A DNA stretch of 64,000 bases, from contig NC_015730.1 in NCBI RefSeq assembly GCF_000154785.2, forward strand, positions 3,596,001 through 3,660,000, in the 5' to 3' direction. Source of the stretch: Roseobacter litoralis Och 149 (GTDB lineage: Bacteria > Pseudomonadota > Alphaproteobacteria > Rhodobacterales > Rhodobacteraceae). Below the pieces are notes generated by a model. It saw only the letters and a list, made by a program, of their open reading frames with translations, did no database searches and was not told the DNA's origin. A program made the translations under genes and the position numbers. Positions 16,261-25,899 of the stretch are shown here, piece by piece; position 1 is the first letter of the stretch; the number at the start of each line of letters is the position of its first letter.

Positions 16261-17613
16261 GGGTTTCGCCTCTGCTGCGGCGATTTCCTGAGGCGCACGC
16301 GCGATCACACGCCGCGCAAGCCACCATGCAAGCACACCAAAGATCACACCACCCACGGCCTGCCCGACCAAAACGCCCTGCGCTCCGAAAAAGCTGGACC
16401 CCAACAGCACCAGAGGGATCATGCCTACAGTATTGCGCCCCCAATTAAGGAAGGTCGAATAGAATGGATGACCCAGATTGTTAAAGGTCGCATTGGCCAC
16501 GAACAAAACGCCGTTGAAAAAGAACAGCAGCGACAGCGGGCCGCAAAACAAAAAGACAAGATCACGCGTGACCCCCGTTGCCATAAACAGATCCGCAATC
16601 GGATCGCGCAGCGCAAACAGCACAGATGACACAACTACGATCACAAGCCCCGTAAACAGCAAGGCAGATGTCAGGCCGGATTGCACACGTTCAAAGTTGC
16701 GCGCGCCGTAATTCTGCCCAAGGATCGGCCCGACAGCACCTGATAGTGCGAAGATCACGCCAAACGCCAGCGGGCTGAGACGCCCGACAATCGCCATCCC
16801 GGCAACCGCCATCTCGCCGAAATCGGCCATGGCGCGGGTCACAATGGCTTGCCCCACTGGAGTGGCAAGCTGTGTCAGAATCGCGGGAAAGGCAATGGCG
16901 GCAATCGGCGGGAGATCCCGCAACAAACCGCGCGGACGCGGCCGCCCGACCCCGCCATAGTGCCGGATAATCGGCATCAGCGCTGTGACCGCAATGACAA
17001 TGCGCGCCGCAACCGACGCCAATGCTGCACCGGTCAATTCAAGATCGAGGCCAAAGATCAGGATCGGATCCAGCACCGCATTGATCAACCCGCCGTAAAT
17101 CGTCGCCATCATCGCCCGGCGGGCATCACCATGCGCGCGCAGGATCGCCCCGCCCATCATGCCAATCATCAGGAATGGTAGGCTTGGCACAACAATTCGC
17201 AAATACTGCACCGCAAGGTCAGCCGTGCGCCCCTTTGCCCCCAGCAGGTCCACAATCGGGGCAAGGTTCATCCAGACCAGCGCTGCAAATGCGGTGCCGA
17301 AGACGACCCCATAGGTCAGCGCGTGGGTCTTGCGCTCTGACGCGAGCGCCGCATCACCTGCACCAAGGGCGCGCGCCACCAGTGCCCCCGCGGCAATCGC
17401 CATCCCAATCCCGAAAGACGTGGTAAAAAACAGCACCGTCGCCGCATACCCCACGGCGGCGGCCAGTTCGGCCTTTCCCAACATCGCGATAAAAATCATG
17501 TCGATGAAATCAACGGCGAAAATCGCCATTAACCCCACGGATGAAGTCAGGGACATCACCGATATGTGGCGAAACAGGCTCCCCTTGAGAAACTTCGCCT
17601 GTGCCTCAGCCAT
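16207..17613 (-). CDS. MATE-family multidrug efflux transporter
   Basis: A 468-residue inner-membrane antiporter with about twelve hydrophobic segments arranged as two homologous halves. These include VGLMAIFAVDFIDMIFIAML in the first helix pair, FGIGMAIAAGALVARALGAG, and the second-half equivalent FALSGAVGPILGQNYGARNF. The motif FALSGAVGPILGQNYGA is typical of the MATE family. It exports cationic compounds using Na+ or H+. It lies 18 bases downstream of gltX on the same strand, and its 3' end overlaps the convergent GGCT gene by 54 bases. Confidence 0.9.
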   Translation of the reverse strand: MAEAQAKFLKGSLFRHISVMSLTSSVGLMAIFAVDFIDMIFIAMLGKAELAAAVGYAATVLFFTTSFGIGMAIAAGALVARALGAGDAALASERKTHALTYGVVFGTAFAALVWMNLAPIVDLLGAKGRTADLAVQYLRIVVPSLPFLMIGMMGGAILRAHGDARRAMMATIYGGLINAVLDPILIFGLDLELTGAALASVAARIVIAVTALMPIIRHYGGVGRPRPRGLLRDLPPIAAIAFPAILTQLATPVGQAIVTRAMADFGEMAVAGMAIVGRLSPLAFGVIFALSGAVGPILGQNYGARNFERVQSGLTSALLFTGLVIVVVSSVLFALRDPIADLFMATGVTRDLVFLFCGPLSLLFFFNGVLFVANATFNNLGHPFYSTFLNWGRNTVGMIPLVLLGSSFFGAQGVLVGQAVGGVIFGVLAWWLARRVIARAPQEIAAAEAKPSEFGRQGRLMSLLYLRR

Positions 17614-17631
17614 ACGCTAAAGGCGAACAGC

Positions 17632-18957
17632 TCATTCGCGGGCCTTAACGGTTTGCAACAAGGGCATGAGCATCGACATGTCCGGCCCGTGGCTTTGACC
17701 GGTCAGAGCTTTGCGCAGCGGCATGAACAACCCGCGCCCTTTACGCCCGGTTTTTTCTTTCACGGCACCGGTCCATGTCCCCCAGGTCGTCGCATCAAAG
17801 GCGCCGTCCGGCAAAAGCGCCAGCGCATCGGCGACAAATTCGCGGTCTTCGTCGTCGATCTGCGGTTCTGCACCATCGCGCATCATCACCCACCATGGGG
17901 CAATGTCCTTGAGCGTGGTGATATTCTCGCGCGTCACGTCCCAGAACTGTGCGGCCATGTCGTCAGGGACGCCCGCCGCAGATATCTCCTCTGCAACATC
18001 CGCCAGAGACAAGCCCGCCAGATAGCGCGCAGTCAGTGGATAAAGGTCGTCGGCATCGAATTTGGTCGGCGCCGAGCCAAAGCGCGATATGTCAAAGCCC
18101 TCGATCAGGTCGGCCATGTCGGTGTGCAACTCGACCGGGTCGCTGGAGCCAAGCCGCGCCATCAGGCTGAGCAGTGCAGCAGGTTGAACACCGCTTTCAC
18201 GCAGATCACGCAGCGCCAGCGTGCCCAGACGTTTGGACAAGGCCTCGCCCTGCGGGCCGGTCAGCAACGAGTGATGCGCAAATGCAGGAACCGTGCCGCC
18301 AAGCGCGTTGATGATCTGAATTTGTGTCGCGGTATTGGTTACATGATCCGAACCGCGCACCACATTCGTGACGCCCATCTCCGTGTCATCGACCACCGAA
18401 GCCAGCGTGTACAGGATTTGACCATCGCCGCGAATGAGCACCGGGTCGGACACAGAGGCCGCATCAATCGAGATATCCCCCAGAATGCCATCCGCCCATT
18501 CGATCCGCTCGCGGTCCAGTTTGAACCGCCACACACCTGCACCACGCTCAGTGCGCAAGGCGTCTTTTTCAGCATCCGACAATGCCAGTGCGGCCCTGTC
18601 ATAAACGGGCGGCTTGCCCATATTCAGCTGTTTCTTGCGCTTGAGATCCAGTTCGGTCGGTGTTTCGAACGCTTCGTAAAACCGTCCCATGTCCCGCAAT
18701 TTGTCAGCGGCATCAGCGTATTGGTCAAGGCGCAGCGATTGACGCTCGATGCGATCCCAGTGCAGGCCGAGCCATTCAAGGTCCTGCTTGATCCCGTCTA
18801 CATATTCTTCTTTCGACCTTTCCGGATCGGTGTCGTCAATCCGCAGGATGAACGTTCCGCCCGCTTTGCGCGCAATCAGGTAATTCATCAAAGCCGTGCG
18901 CAGGTTACCGATATGGATGTAGCCTGTGGGCGACGGGGCGAAACGGGTGGTGGTCAT
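17632..18957 (-). CDS. gltX: Glutamyl-tRNA synthetase
   Basis: A 441-residue class I synthetase, slightly shorter than the E. coli enzyme (471). The HIGH motif is PSPTGYIHIGNLRTAL and the KMSKS equivalent ALSKRLG. RIDDTDPERSKEEYVDGI is the family's acceptor-binding segment. Alphaproteobacteria generally make Gln-tRNA via GatCAB from Glu-tRNA, and many Rhodobacterales carry two gltX genes; this could be either paralogue. aggagacagcaa precedes the ATG. The 522-codon opposite-strand frame is a shadow. Confidence 0.95.
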   Translation of the reverse strand: MTTTRFAPSPTGYIHIGNLRTALMNYLIARKAGGTFILRIDDTDPERSKEEYVDGIKQDLEWLGLHWDRIERQSLRLDQYADAADKLRDMGRFYEAFETPTELDLKRKKQLNMGKPPVYDRAALALSDAEKDALRTERGAGVWRFKLDRERIEWADGILGDISIDAASVSDPVLIRGDGQILYTLASVVDDTEMGVTNVVRGSDHVTNTATQIQIINALGGTVPAFAHHSLLTGPQGEALSKRLGTLALRDLRESGVQPAALLSLMARLGSSDPVELHTDMADLIEGFDISRFGSAPTKFDADDLYPLTARYLAGLSLADVAEEISAAGVPDDMAAQFWDVTRENITTLKDIAPWWVMMRDGAEPQIDDEDREFVADALALLPDGAFDATTWGTWTGAVKEKTGRKGRGLFMPLRKALTGQSHGPDMSMLMPLLQTVKARE

Positions 18958-19133
18958 TTGCTGTCTCCTGTTGGCGCGGTGTTGTCACAGGGCCATGTAT
19001 TTGTCCAGCAACCCGGTACAGCGCCTCTGTCAACTTCTACGCGAAATTGTGAAGGTCAATCCATGCGAAAACAATGGCCCCCGCGACATTCTGCCCTATA
19101 TCTGGGATCAATGACAAAACCGGGAGAACCTTG

Positions 19134-20063
19134 ATGTCGCACACCCCTAAAATTTCACGCCGCGCTGCACTGGCCAGTGCTGCCGCCTTGCCGCTTGCTG
19201 CCGCTACGGTCGGGACCAGCTATGCAGCGGCTCCAATCACTGGCGCGCAAATGTCGCCGTTCCAACGGCTCAAGGTCGGCGGGTTTGATGTCACCACGCT
19301 GTTGGCCGGCACCGTGCCGCGCGATGATCCGCACAGCATTTTTGGCCTGAACGTGGACAAAGAGACCTTTGACAGCGTCTCCGCCGCTGCAAACCTGCCG
19401 ACCGACAAGGCGCAGTTTTTCTTTACACCAACCGTGGTGAATACCGGCAGTGAATTGGTGTTGTTTGACACCGGCCTCTCCGGCGTTGGCACGGTTGCAG
19501 CCCTCGAAGCGGCTGGCTACACTGCGGATCAGATTGATGTGGTCGTTTTGACCCACATGCACGGCGATCATATTGGCGGCATGACGCTTGAGGATGGCAG
19601 CCCGACCTTCACCAATGCGCGTTATGTGACCGGGCGCGTCGAATATGACGCATGGGCCGCACAAGACAATGACCGCTTTAAATCCAAGGTTGTTCCCTTC
19701 GCCGAGAAGATGACCTTTCTTGAAGATGGTGGTTCAGTTGCCTCAGGGCTGACGGCAATGGGCGCGTTCGGTCACACGCCCGGTCATATGAATTATATGG
19801 TCGAAAGCGAAGGTACGCAGATTTACCTCGGTGCGGATTTCGCCAACCACTACATCTGGTCCCTCGGGCATCCGGATTGGGAAGTGAAATTCGACATGGA
19901 TAAACCGGCCGCCGCCGCGATGCGTCGCAAAATCCTGGACATGCTTGCCGCCGATAAAGTCGCATTTGTGGGCTATCACATGCCATGGCCCGGCGTCGGT
20001 TATGTCGAAACCAAGGACAGCGGGTTCACTTATGTGCCCCACAGCTACCAGCTGATGCTCTGA
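19134..20063 (+). CDS. Periplasmic metallo-beta-lactamase-fold hydrolase with Tat-type signal
   Basis: A 309-residue protein starting MSHTPKISRRAALASAA: twin arginines plus a hydrophobic Ala-rich stretch ending TSYAAA suggest Tat export. The metal-binding motif is THMHGDHIGG, followed by a later His in FGHTPGHMNYMV, an Asp in YLGADFANH and a His in GYHMPWPG. This is the quorum-quenching/lactonase-like MBL subgroup, but the substrate cannot be read from sequence. The start at 19134 is fixed by gggagaacctt. It converges with the esterase gene at 20083 through a shared terminator. Confidence 0.85.
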   Translation: MSHTPKISRRAALASAAALPLAAATVGTSYAAAPITGAQMSPFQRLKVGGFDVTTLLAGTVPRDDPHSIFGLNVDKETFDSVSAAANLPTDKAQFFFTPTVVNTGSELVLFDTGLSGVGTVAALEAAGYTADQIDVVVLTHMHGDHIGGMTLEDGSPTFTNARYVTGRVEYDAWAAQDNDRFKSKVVPFAEKMTFLEDGGSVASGLTAMGAFGHTPGHMNYMVESEGTQIYLGADFANHYIWSLGHPDWEVKFDMDKPAAAAMRRKILDMLAADKVAFVGYHMPWPGVGYVETKDSGFTYVPHSYQLML

Positions 20064-20070
20064 GCCAATT

Positions 20071-20102
20071 GCAGGGTGGCTTTTACAGCTGCCCTGCTTT
20101 TT
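20071..20102 (+). terminator. Intrinsic terminator after the MBL-fold gene
   Basis: A 10-bp stem (GCAGGGTGGC with GCTGCCCTGC, two G-U pairs, arms 20071-20080 and 20088-20097) is followed by TTTTT. The convergent esterase gene ends inside it, and the outer repeats caattgc/gcaattg may make it work in both directions. Confidence 0.75.
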
Positions 20103-20892
20103 GCAATTGCTCCCAGCCATGGCGCAAGTGTTCGGTGCGAAACGAATGCCCGCCCTTGAACAGGCAGAACGCCAGAAGTTCACCATCATCGTTACGCTGT
20201 TCTTTACAACTTAACCCATCATAATGCGCGGCCTCAGCATTGCCGAACTCCCCAAACGCCTCGTACATATTCAGCGCAGCAGGTACTTCCCCTTGTTTCG
20301 TGGGACCAATCGGGCGGCCAAGCAGCGGGACGGTCTTATCCTGATCTCCGTGAATGTGGACAATGCTCGCGGCGGGTGCCGCACAGGTTTCAGGCGGCTT
20401 CAGCCAATACGTCCCCGCAATCGGCACAAATCCCGCGAACATGTCAGGCCGCGCGCAGGCGAGGTTCCACACCATCATGCCCCCGGCGCTGAACCCGGTG
20501 GCGACAATGCGATCCCTATCAAGGGCAAACCGGGTCGCGGCATCGCTCAGCACCGCATCAAAATAGGCAAATTCTGCCGCGCCATCTGTATCAAGGTGAC
20601 GCGGGGCATTGGGGATCACCCAGTCCTGATCGCCTGATTTGACCGCAATCAGCGCCGCCCCAAGATCGGACGCCAAACCGCGCAGGGACCGGTTGCGCAT
20701 AACGCCCCGCGCTGAGCCACGATAGCCATGCGCAAAGACGATGGCAGGCACCGGAACGCTTGCGTCATACCCTTGCGGCAATGCAATGCGGTAGTGCCGC
20801 TCACCAATCATGCAATCGCTGTCAGGCCCACAGGCCGCCGCCGGAAAGGCAAAGACCGTAAGTGCCAAAAGAAAAAGACCACGCAAAACCAT
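20083..20892 (-). CDS. Secreted PHB-depolymerase-like esterase (alpha/beta hydrolase)
   Basis: A 269-residue alpha/beta hydrolase with an N-terminal signal peptide (MVLRGLFLLALTVFAFPAAA). The nucleophile elbow is GFSAGGMM, with the His near the end in KGGHSFRTEHL and an Asp in HIHGDQDKTVP. The sequence resembles the LpqC/PHB depolymerase (esterase) group, which cleaves short aliphatic polyesters or feruloyl-type esters. Several Cys (ACGPDSDC, SCKE, AFCLF) may form disulphides, in keeping with export. aaggaacgggtttt precedes the ATG. Confidence 0.8.
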   Translation of the reverse strand: MVLRGLFLLALTVFAFPAAACGPDSDCMIGERHYRIALPQGYDASVPVPAIVFAHGYRGSARGVMRNRSLRGLASDLGAALIAVKSGDQDWVIPNAPRHLDTDGAAEFAYFDAVLSDAATRFALDRDRIVATGFSAGGMMVWNLACARPDMFAGFVPIAGTYWLKPPETCAAPAASIVHIHGDQDKTVPLLGRPIGPTKQGEVPAALNMYEAFGEFGNAEAAHYDGLSCKEQRNDDGELLAFCLFKGGHSFRTEHLRHGWEQLQKAGQL

Positions 20893-20997
20893 AAAACCCG
20901 TTCCTTATTGATGTGGTCTTCAAAACAGGTGGAAAGGCCCTTTGGCAAATCACAGTTTTGCGTTTCGCGTCACATGTGACGGGTTCAGGGGCTGCTT

Positions 20998-22656
20998 TCA
21001 GCCCCGATCACGCCACCTGTTCACAATCGGATAGCGACGATCCAGCCAGAACGCCCCTTTTGTCAGCCGCGCGCCCGGTGCGGACTGGAAACGTTTGTAT
21101 TCACTAATATAGATCAGGTGCTCAATCTTCTTGGCGGTCTCGGCGTCACTGCCTGCGGCGACACAGTCTTCGATGGAGCCGTTCCGGTCGACCAGTATCT
21201 CAAGCAGCCGGTCCAGTTCCGGGTAATCAGGCAGGCTGTCACTGTCTTTTTGATCTTCGCGCAGTTCGGCGGAGGGCGGTTTGTCAATCACGCGCGGCGT
21301 GATCACTTCACCATCCGGGCCTTCCATCCAACTGCGGTGGTTCTTGTTGCGCCAGCGGCAGGTCTCAAACACGCGGGTCTTATAGAGGTCCTTGATCGGA
21401 TTATACCCCCCCGCCATATCGCCATAGATTGTCGCATAGCCCACGGCCACTTCGGATTTATTCCCAGTCGTCAAGAGCATCTCACCGAACTTGTTGGACA
21501 TGGCCATCAACAACAACCCCCGCAGGCGGGACTGGATGTTTTCCTCGGTCAGGTCCGCGTCATGCCCCTCAAAGAGCGGTGCCAATGTCTGCTCAACGGC
21601 AGCGCGCCCCTCCGTGATCGGAACGTAATCATAGTGACACCCCAGTGCTTTCGCGACGGCCTCTGCATCTTCGAGCGATTCCGCTGAGGTGTACTCCGAC
21701 GGCAGCATCACGCAGCGTACGTTCTGCGCCCCGAAAGCATCGACCGCTATGGTCGCGACCAATGCGGAGTCGACCCCGCCTGACAGGCCCAAGAGCACTT
21801 TGCCAAACCCTGTCTTGCGACAATAATCCCGCAGCGCCTGAACCATCACGCGGTAATCCTGCTCCCACGCATCCGGGTGATGGGCCTTTTCCCCTTCGAC
21901 AATCCGCCAGCCCTCAGGCCCGCGTTCCAGATCGACATGTGCGACCGCCTCGTCAAAAGCAGGCAGTTGCACAGCCAGATTGCCGCCGGGGTTCAGCCCA
22001 AAGCTGGCCCCGTCAAACACCTGGTCGTCCTGCCCGCCCACCATATTGAGGTAAATCAACGGCAACTCAGTTTCTATGACGCGCGCGACCATATGGTTCA
22101 GGCGGGTTTCGAACTTGCCGCGATAATAGGGTGACCCGTTTGGCACCAGCAAAAACTCAGCCCCGGTTTCTGCCAGCGTTTCCGCCACATCCTCGTGCCA
22201 GGCGTCTTCGCAAATCGGGCTGCCAACGCGTGAATTTCCTACGGAATAAGGACCACCAAGCGGGCCTGCATCGAAAATGCGCACCTCGTCAAAGACGGTC
22301 TCGTTGGGCAGATGGTGCTTGAGCACCTGACTGACGATTTTGCCGCCCTTCAGGATCAGATACGCGTTATATAACTTGGTGCCTTCGACCCACGGGCTTC
22401 CGATGGCCAACGTCGGCCCATCTGCACAGTCTTGTGCCAGTGCCTCGATGTGGCGCATCGCATCGAGTTGAAACGCGGGCTTCATAACCAGATCCTGCGC
22501 ATTGTAGCCTGCGATAAACATCTCAGGCAGCGCAACAAGATCGGCCCCGGCCGCTTTGCCTGCCGCCCAGACTTCACGCGCGATTGCCGCATTGCCGGCC
22601 AAATCGCCAACCGTCGGGTTCATCTGGCCCAGAGTAATTCGAAAACGATCCGCCAT
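20998..22656 (-). CDS. nadE: Glutamine-dependent NAD+ synthetase
   Basis: A 552-residue two-domain enzyme. The N-terminal carbon-nitrogen hydrolase (nitrilase) domain supplies ammonia from glutamine, with Glu in LVALPEMFIAGY, Lys in QVLKHHLPNE and Cys in VGSPICEDAWHEDV. The C-terminal synthetase domain has the P-loop GLSGGVDSALVAT, DFxSR-equivalent ENIQSRLRGLLLM and TGNKSEVAVGYATIYGDMAG. It amidates deamido-NAD, the last step of NAD synthesis. The start at 22656 (MADRFRI) matches family ends; the longer frame to 22731 does not. It is divergent from the MORN gene. Confidence 0.95.
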   Translation of the reverse strand: MADRFRITLGQMNPTVGDLAGNAAIAREVWAAGKAAGADLVALPEMFIAGYNAQDLVMKPAFQLDAMRHIEALAQDCADGPTLAIGSPWVEGTKLYNAYLILKGGKIVSQVLKHHLPNETVFDEVRIFDAGPLGGPYSVGNSRVGSPICEDAWHEDVAETLAETGAEFLLVPNGSPYYRGKFETRLNHMVARVIETELPLIYLNMVGGQDDQVFDGASFGLNPGGNLAVQLPAFDEAVAHVDLERGPEGWRIVEGEKAHHPDAWEQDYRVMVQALRDYCRKTGFGKVLLGLSGGVDSALVATIAVDAFGAQNVRCVMLPSEYTSAESLEDAEAVAKALGCHYDYVPITEGRAAVEQTLAPLFEGHDADLTEENIQSRLRGLLLMAMSNKFGEMLLTTGNKSEVAVGYATIYGDMAGGYNPIKDLYKTRVFETCRWRNKNHRSWMEGPDGEVITPRVIDKPPSAELREDQKDSDSLPDYPELDRLLEILVDRNGSIEDCVAAGSDAETAKKIEHLIYISEYKRFQSAPGARLTKGAFWLDRRYPIVNRWRDRG

Positions 22657-22831
22657 GGTTAAGGCCCTTTTGCCTGCCCGCCTGCCTGATTTTGACCCAT
22701 GTAGCAGATCACACGCCCGATGAAAGCCCAACCCCGCCTATTGCGGCAAAAGGGCGTTGCCCCCGCCCTGCCCATTGCTTAAATTGCCCCACGACATCCC
22801 GACGCAGTTTTCCAGATGATAAAGGGTAATC

Positions 22832-24220
22832 ATGACACTTCGCCGCCTGAGCTTTTGCCTTGCCCTATTGCCCCTGCCCCTTCTGGCGCAGGACGGTGAA
22901 ACACAAACCAAGCAGTACGAAGACGGCGGGGTATACGAGGGAACATTCAAGGGCGGCGTGCAGCACGGTACGGGCACCTACAAATTGCCTAACGGCTATG
23001 AATATACCGGGCAATGGGTTGACGGGGAAATCAAAGGCGAAGGTATTGCCCGTTTTCCGAATGGTTCCGTCTATGAGGGCCTTTTTGCCAAAGGAAAACC
23101 GGAGGGCTTTGGCCGCATCACCTTTGCTGATGGCGGCACCTATGAAGGCGAGTGGCTCGCCGGTGCCATTATGGGACGCGGCATCGCGCTTTATGCAAAT
23201 GGTGTGCGCTATGAGGGCAGTTTTCGCAACGCGAAACATCATGGCAAAGGCACGATGCAAAGCCCCGGCGGATATGAGTACAAAGGCGACTGGGTCGATG
23301 GCGTCAAACAGGGGCTGGGCACGATCACCTACCCTGATGGTGCTGTCTATGAGGGCCGTGTCGCGAATGGAAAGCGCGAAGGCGAAGGTACGCTGACCAT
23401 GCCCGATGGCCTGATCTATGTCGGCCTGTGGCGCGATGGTCAAATTGACGGCACCGGCAAGCTGACGCAGGCCAATGGCGATGTCTACGAGGGGCAACTG
23501 GTCGCGGGGCGTCGCGAGGGCATTGGCAAGGTAACCTATGCAAATGCCGATATCTATGAGGGCGAGTTTGCCAATGATCTGCGCGAGGGTCAGGGGACTT
23601 TCACGGCACAGGATGGGTACACATATGTCGGATCATGGGTTGCAGGCGAGATCGAAGGCGAAGGCCGCGTTACCTATCCTGACGGTTCGGTCTATGTGGG
23701 ATCATTGTCCGCAGGACAGGCAGATGGGCAAGGGCTGATCACCTATCCGGATGGTTCCACCTATGAAGGCGAATGGAAAGATGGCGTCATCGACGGCATC
23801 GGCAAGGCCGTCTACGCCAATGGCGTGGTGTACGAAGGCAATTTTCGCAATGCCCGCAATCACGGCCAAGGTGTGATCACCGATGCAAGTGGTTATCGCT
23901 ATGACGGAGAGTGGCTGGACGGGCAACGCCACGGGCAAGGCACTGCCACCTATCCCGATGGCACCATCTACACCGGCGGCTTCTCAGGTGGGCAGCGGGA
24001 CGGACAAGGCAAGATCGTCATGCCGTCCGGTTTCACCTATGAAGGGGCTTGGGCCAGCGGCGAAATCGAAGGGATCGGTGTCGCAACCTATGAAAACGGC
24101 GATGTCTACGAGGGCATGTTTCGCGCGGGAAAACGTCAGGGGACAGGCACCATGCGCTATGCAACCGGCGAGGAAAATTCCGGAGAGTGGGAAAACGGCA
24201 TCCTGACCGACGGCGGCTGA
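22832..24220 (+). CDS. Exported MORN-repeat protein with 18 repeats
   Basis: A 462-residue protein with a signal peptide (MTLRRLSFCLALLPLPLLAQ) followed by about 18 complete MORN repeats of 23 residues and a partial nineteenth, from residue 33 to the end. Typical units read SVYEGLFAKGKPEGFGRITF and STYEGEWKDGVIDGIGKAVY. Some units carry YVG or YTG in place of YEG. MORN arrays form an extended beta-solenoid-like rod and often bind lipid headgroups or scaffold proteins; here it would lie in the periplasm or on the surface. aaaggg precedes the ATG. The regular unit at DNA level makes the gene a candidate for repeat-number change. Confidence 0.9.
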   Translation: MTLRRLSFCLALLPLPLLAQDGETQTKQYEDGGVYEGTFKGGVQHGTGTYKLPNGYEYTGQWVDGEIKGEGIARFPNGSVYEGLFAKGKPEGFGRITFADGGTYEGEWLAGAIMGRGIALYANGVRYEGSFRNAKHHGKGTMQSPGGYEYKGDWVDGVKQGLGTITYPDGAVYEGRVANGKREGEGTLTMPDGLIYVGLWRDGQIDGTGKLTQANGDVYEGQLVAGRREGIGKVTYANADIYEGEFANDLREGQGTFTAQDGYTYVGSWVAGEIEGEGRVTYPDGSVYVGSLSAGQADGQGLITYPDGSTYEGEWKDGVIDGIGKAVYANGVVYEGNFRNARNHGQGVITDASGYRYDGEWLDGQRHGQGTATYPDGTIYTGGFSGGQRDGQGKIVMPSGFTYEGAWASGEIEGIGVATYENGDVYEGMFRAGKRQGTGTMRYATGEENSGEWENGILTDGG

Positions 24221-24372
24221 ATGGCGGTCCGCGCGACCCTTATGACGCGTTTCAAACACGGCCAGATCATCCGACCAAACGCTCATATTCCGGCAACTGG
24301 CGCGGGTTTTTTCACAGTAACGCGTCGCCAGAAACCTGTTGGCACGCACGGATCGTGCCATGCGCACGCCGG

Positions 24373-25899
24373 TTAAATGGCTTCACCCGCATCAAGCCGG
24401 TCCAATAACGCATTCGCTTCGGCGATCACGGTCTCGCGCTTTTCCGCGTCCATCCGATCCCAGGTGCGATACATGTTCCCCATACGCGCATTGCCCGAAA
24501 ACCGAGGGCGGTGACGATCCAGAAAATGCCAGTACAGCAAGTTGAACGGACAGGCCGTGTCGCCCGTCTTTTGTGCCACCTTATAGCTGCAGGACTTGCA
24601 ATAGTCGGACATGCGATTGATATAAGCGCCGCTGCTCACGTAGGGTTTGGACGCGATGATACCGCCATCAGCAAACTGGCTCATGCCGACCGTGTTCGGG
24701 GCCTCGACCCACTCAAAGGCATCTGCGTAAACCGCGAGATACCACTCATGCATCTGTTGCGGATCAATCCCGGCCAGCAGCCCAAAATTCCCGGTGATCA
24801 TCAAGCGCTGGATATGATGGGCATAGGCCTCTTCGCGGGTTTGGCCCACGGCTTTTGCCATGCAATTCATACCCGTCTTGCCGCCCCAATACACGTCAGG
24901 TAAATCGCGCGTCTGGCCCAGCACGTTGCGGCTGGTATAGTCGGGCCCTTCCAGAAAATAGATGCCGCGCACGTATTCGCGCCACCCGATAATCTGCCGG
25001 ATGAACCCTTCCACCGCGTTGATCGGGGCATCGCCCTGCTCAAAGGCGCGCGCGGCGGCTGTACAAACCTCAAGCGGTGTCAACAACCCGATGTTCAGCG
25101 AGGTTGAGATCAGACCGTGATACAAGAACCGATTGTCATTCAGCATCGCATCCTGAAAATCTCCGAATTTTGGCAAGCCTTTCGATATGAAATGATCCAG
25201 CTGTTGCAGCGCTTCGGCGCGGGATGTTGCAAACCAGAACGGGCGCAGCGCGCCAAAATGGTTTGAAAACCGCACCTCCACCAGATCCAGAACCTCTTGC
25301 ACGGTTTCATCCGGCTCAAACCGCAAAGGCCCTTCAAAGGTGATCTCATCGGGTGCCGGTTTGCGGTTGTCATGATCGAAATTCCACTTGCCGCCGCTGG
25401 GTTGAGCCCCCTCCATCAGCAGGCCCGTCTTGCGCCGCATCTCGCGATAGAAATACTCCATCCGCAACTGCTTGCGCCCGTCGGCCCAATCCTCAAACTC
25501 CTGATGGGACGCAAGAAATCGGCCATCTGGCAGCATCTCAACCCGCAAAGGTGCCTCTTTGAGGTGCCCGATAAGGCGCCACTCTCCCGGCTCTGTTGCC
25601 AGTACGGTTTGCGCCCCGGTTTGCTCTGCCCGGCGCAACAGCTCACCAACGATGGACCCCGCGTTTTCGCTGTCATCCAGCTGCGCATAGGCAACGTTCC
25701 AACCTTCATCACGCAAGTGTTGCGCGAATTTCCGCATGGCCGCAAAGATCAGCGCGATCTTTTTCGGATGGTGCTGCACATAGGAGGTTTCATCTGCAAC
25801 CTCGGACATCACGACCATATCGGTCGATTTATCGGCCGCCTGCAACGCGCTGAGGCTTTCAGACAGCTGGTCCCCCAGCACCAGAACGAGATGGCTCAC
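24373..25899 (-). CDS. FeS-type bacterial cryptochrome/photolyase (CryB/PhrB class)
   Basis: A 508-residue protein starting at GTG 25899 (VSHLVLVLGDQLSESL). Four cysteines at residues 346 (GMNCMAK), 434 and 437 (DYCKSCSY) and 450 (TACPFN) are placed as the [4Fe-4S] ligands of the FeS-BCP family, which includes (6-4) photolyase PhrB and Rhodobacter CryB. The FAD-binding region includes INAVEGFIRQIIGWREYVRG. These proteins bind FAD and a ribolumazine antenna. The start overlaps the SDR stop (GTGA), showing translational coupling. Frames extending to 26163 only shadow the SDR gene. Confidence 0.92.
   Translation of the reverse strand: MSHLVLVLGDQLSESLSALQAADKSTDMVVMSEVADETSYVQHHPKKIALIFAAMRKFAQHLRDEGWNVAYAQLDDSENAGSIVGELLRRAEQTGAQTVLATEPGEWRLIGHLKEAPLRVEMLPDGRFLASHQEFEDWADGRKQLRMEYFYREMRRKTGLLMEGAQPSGGKWNFDHDNRKPAPDEITFEGPLRFEPDETVQEVLDLVEVRFSNHFGALRPFWFATSRAEALQQLDHFISKGLPKFGDFQDAMLNDNRFLYHGLISTSLNIGLLTPLEVCTAAARAFEQGDAPINAVEGFIRQIIGWREYVRGIYFLEGPDYTSRNVLGQTRDLPDVYWGGKTGMNCMAKAVGQTREEAYAHHIQRLMITGNFGLLAGIDPQQMHEWYLAVYADAFEWVEAPNTVGMSQFADGGIIASKPYVSSGAYINRMSDYCKSCSYKVAQKTGDTACPFNLLYWHFLDRHRPRFSGNARMGNMYRTWDRMDAEKRETVIAEANALLDRLDAGEAI

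Noticed and set aside
20988..21005. Hairpin ggggctg-cttt-cagcccc at the nadE stop as a terminator
   Set aside because: The 7-bp stem is perfect but the minus strand shows no T-run after it.
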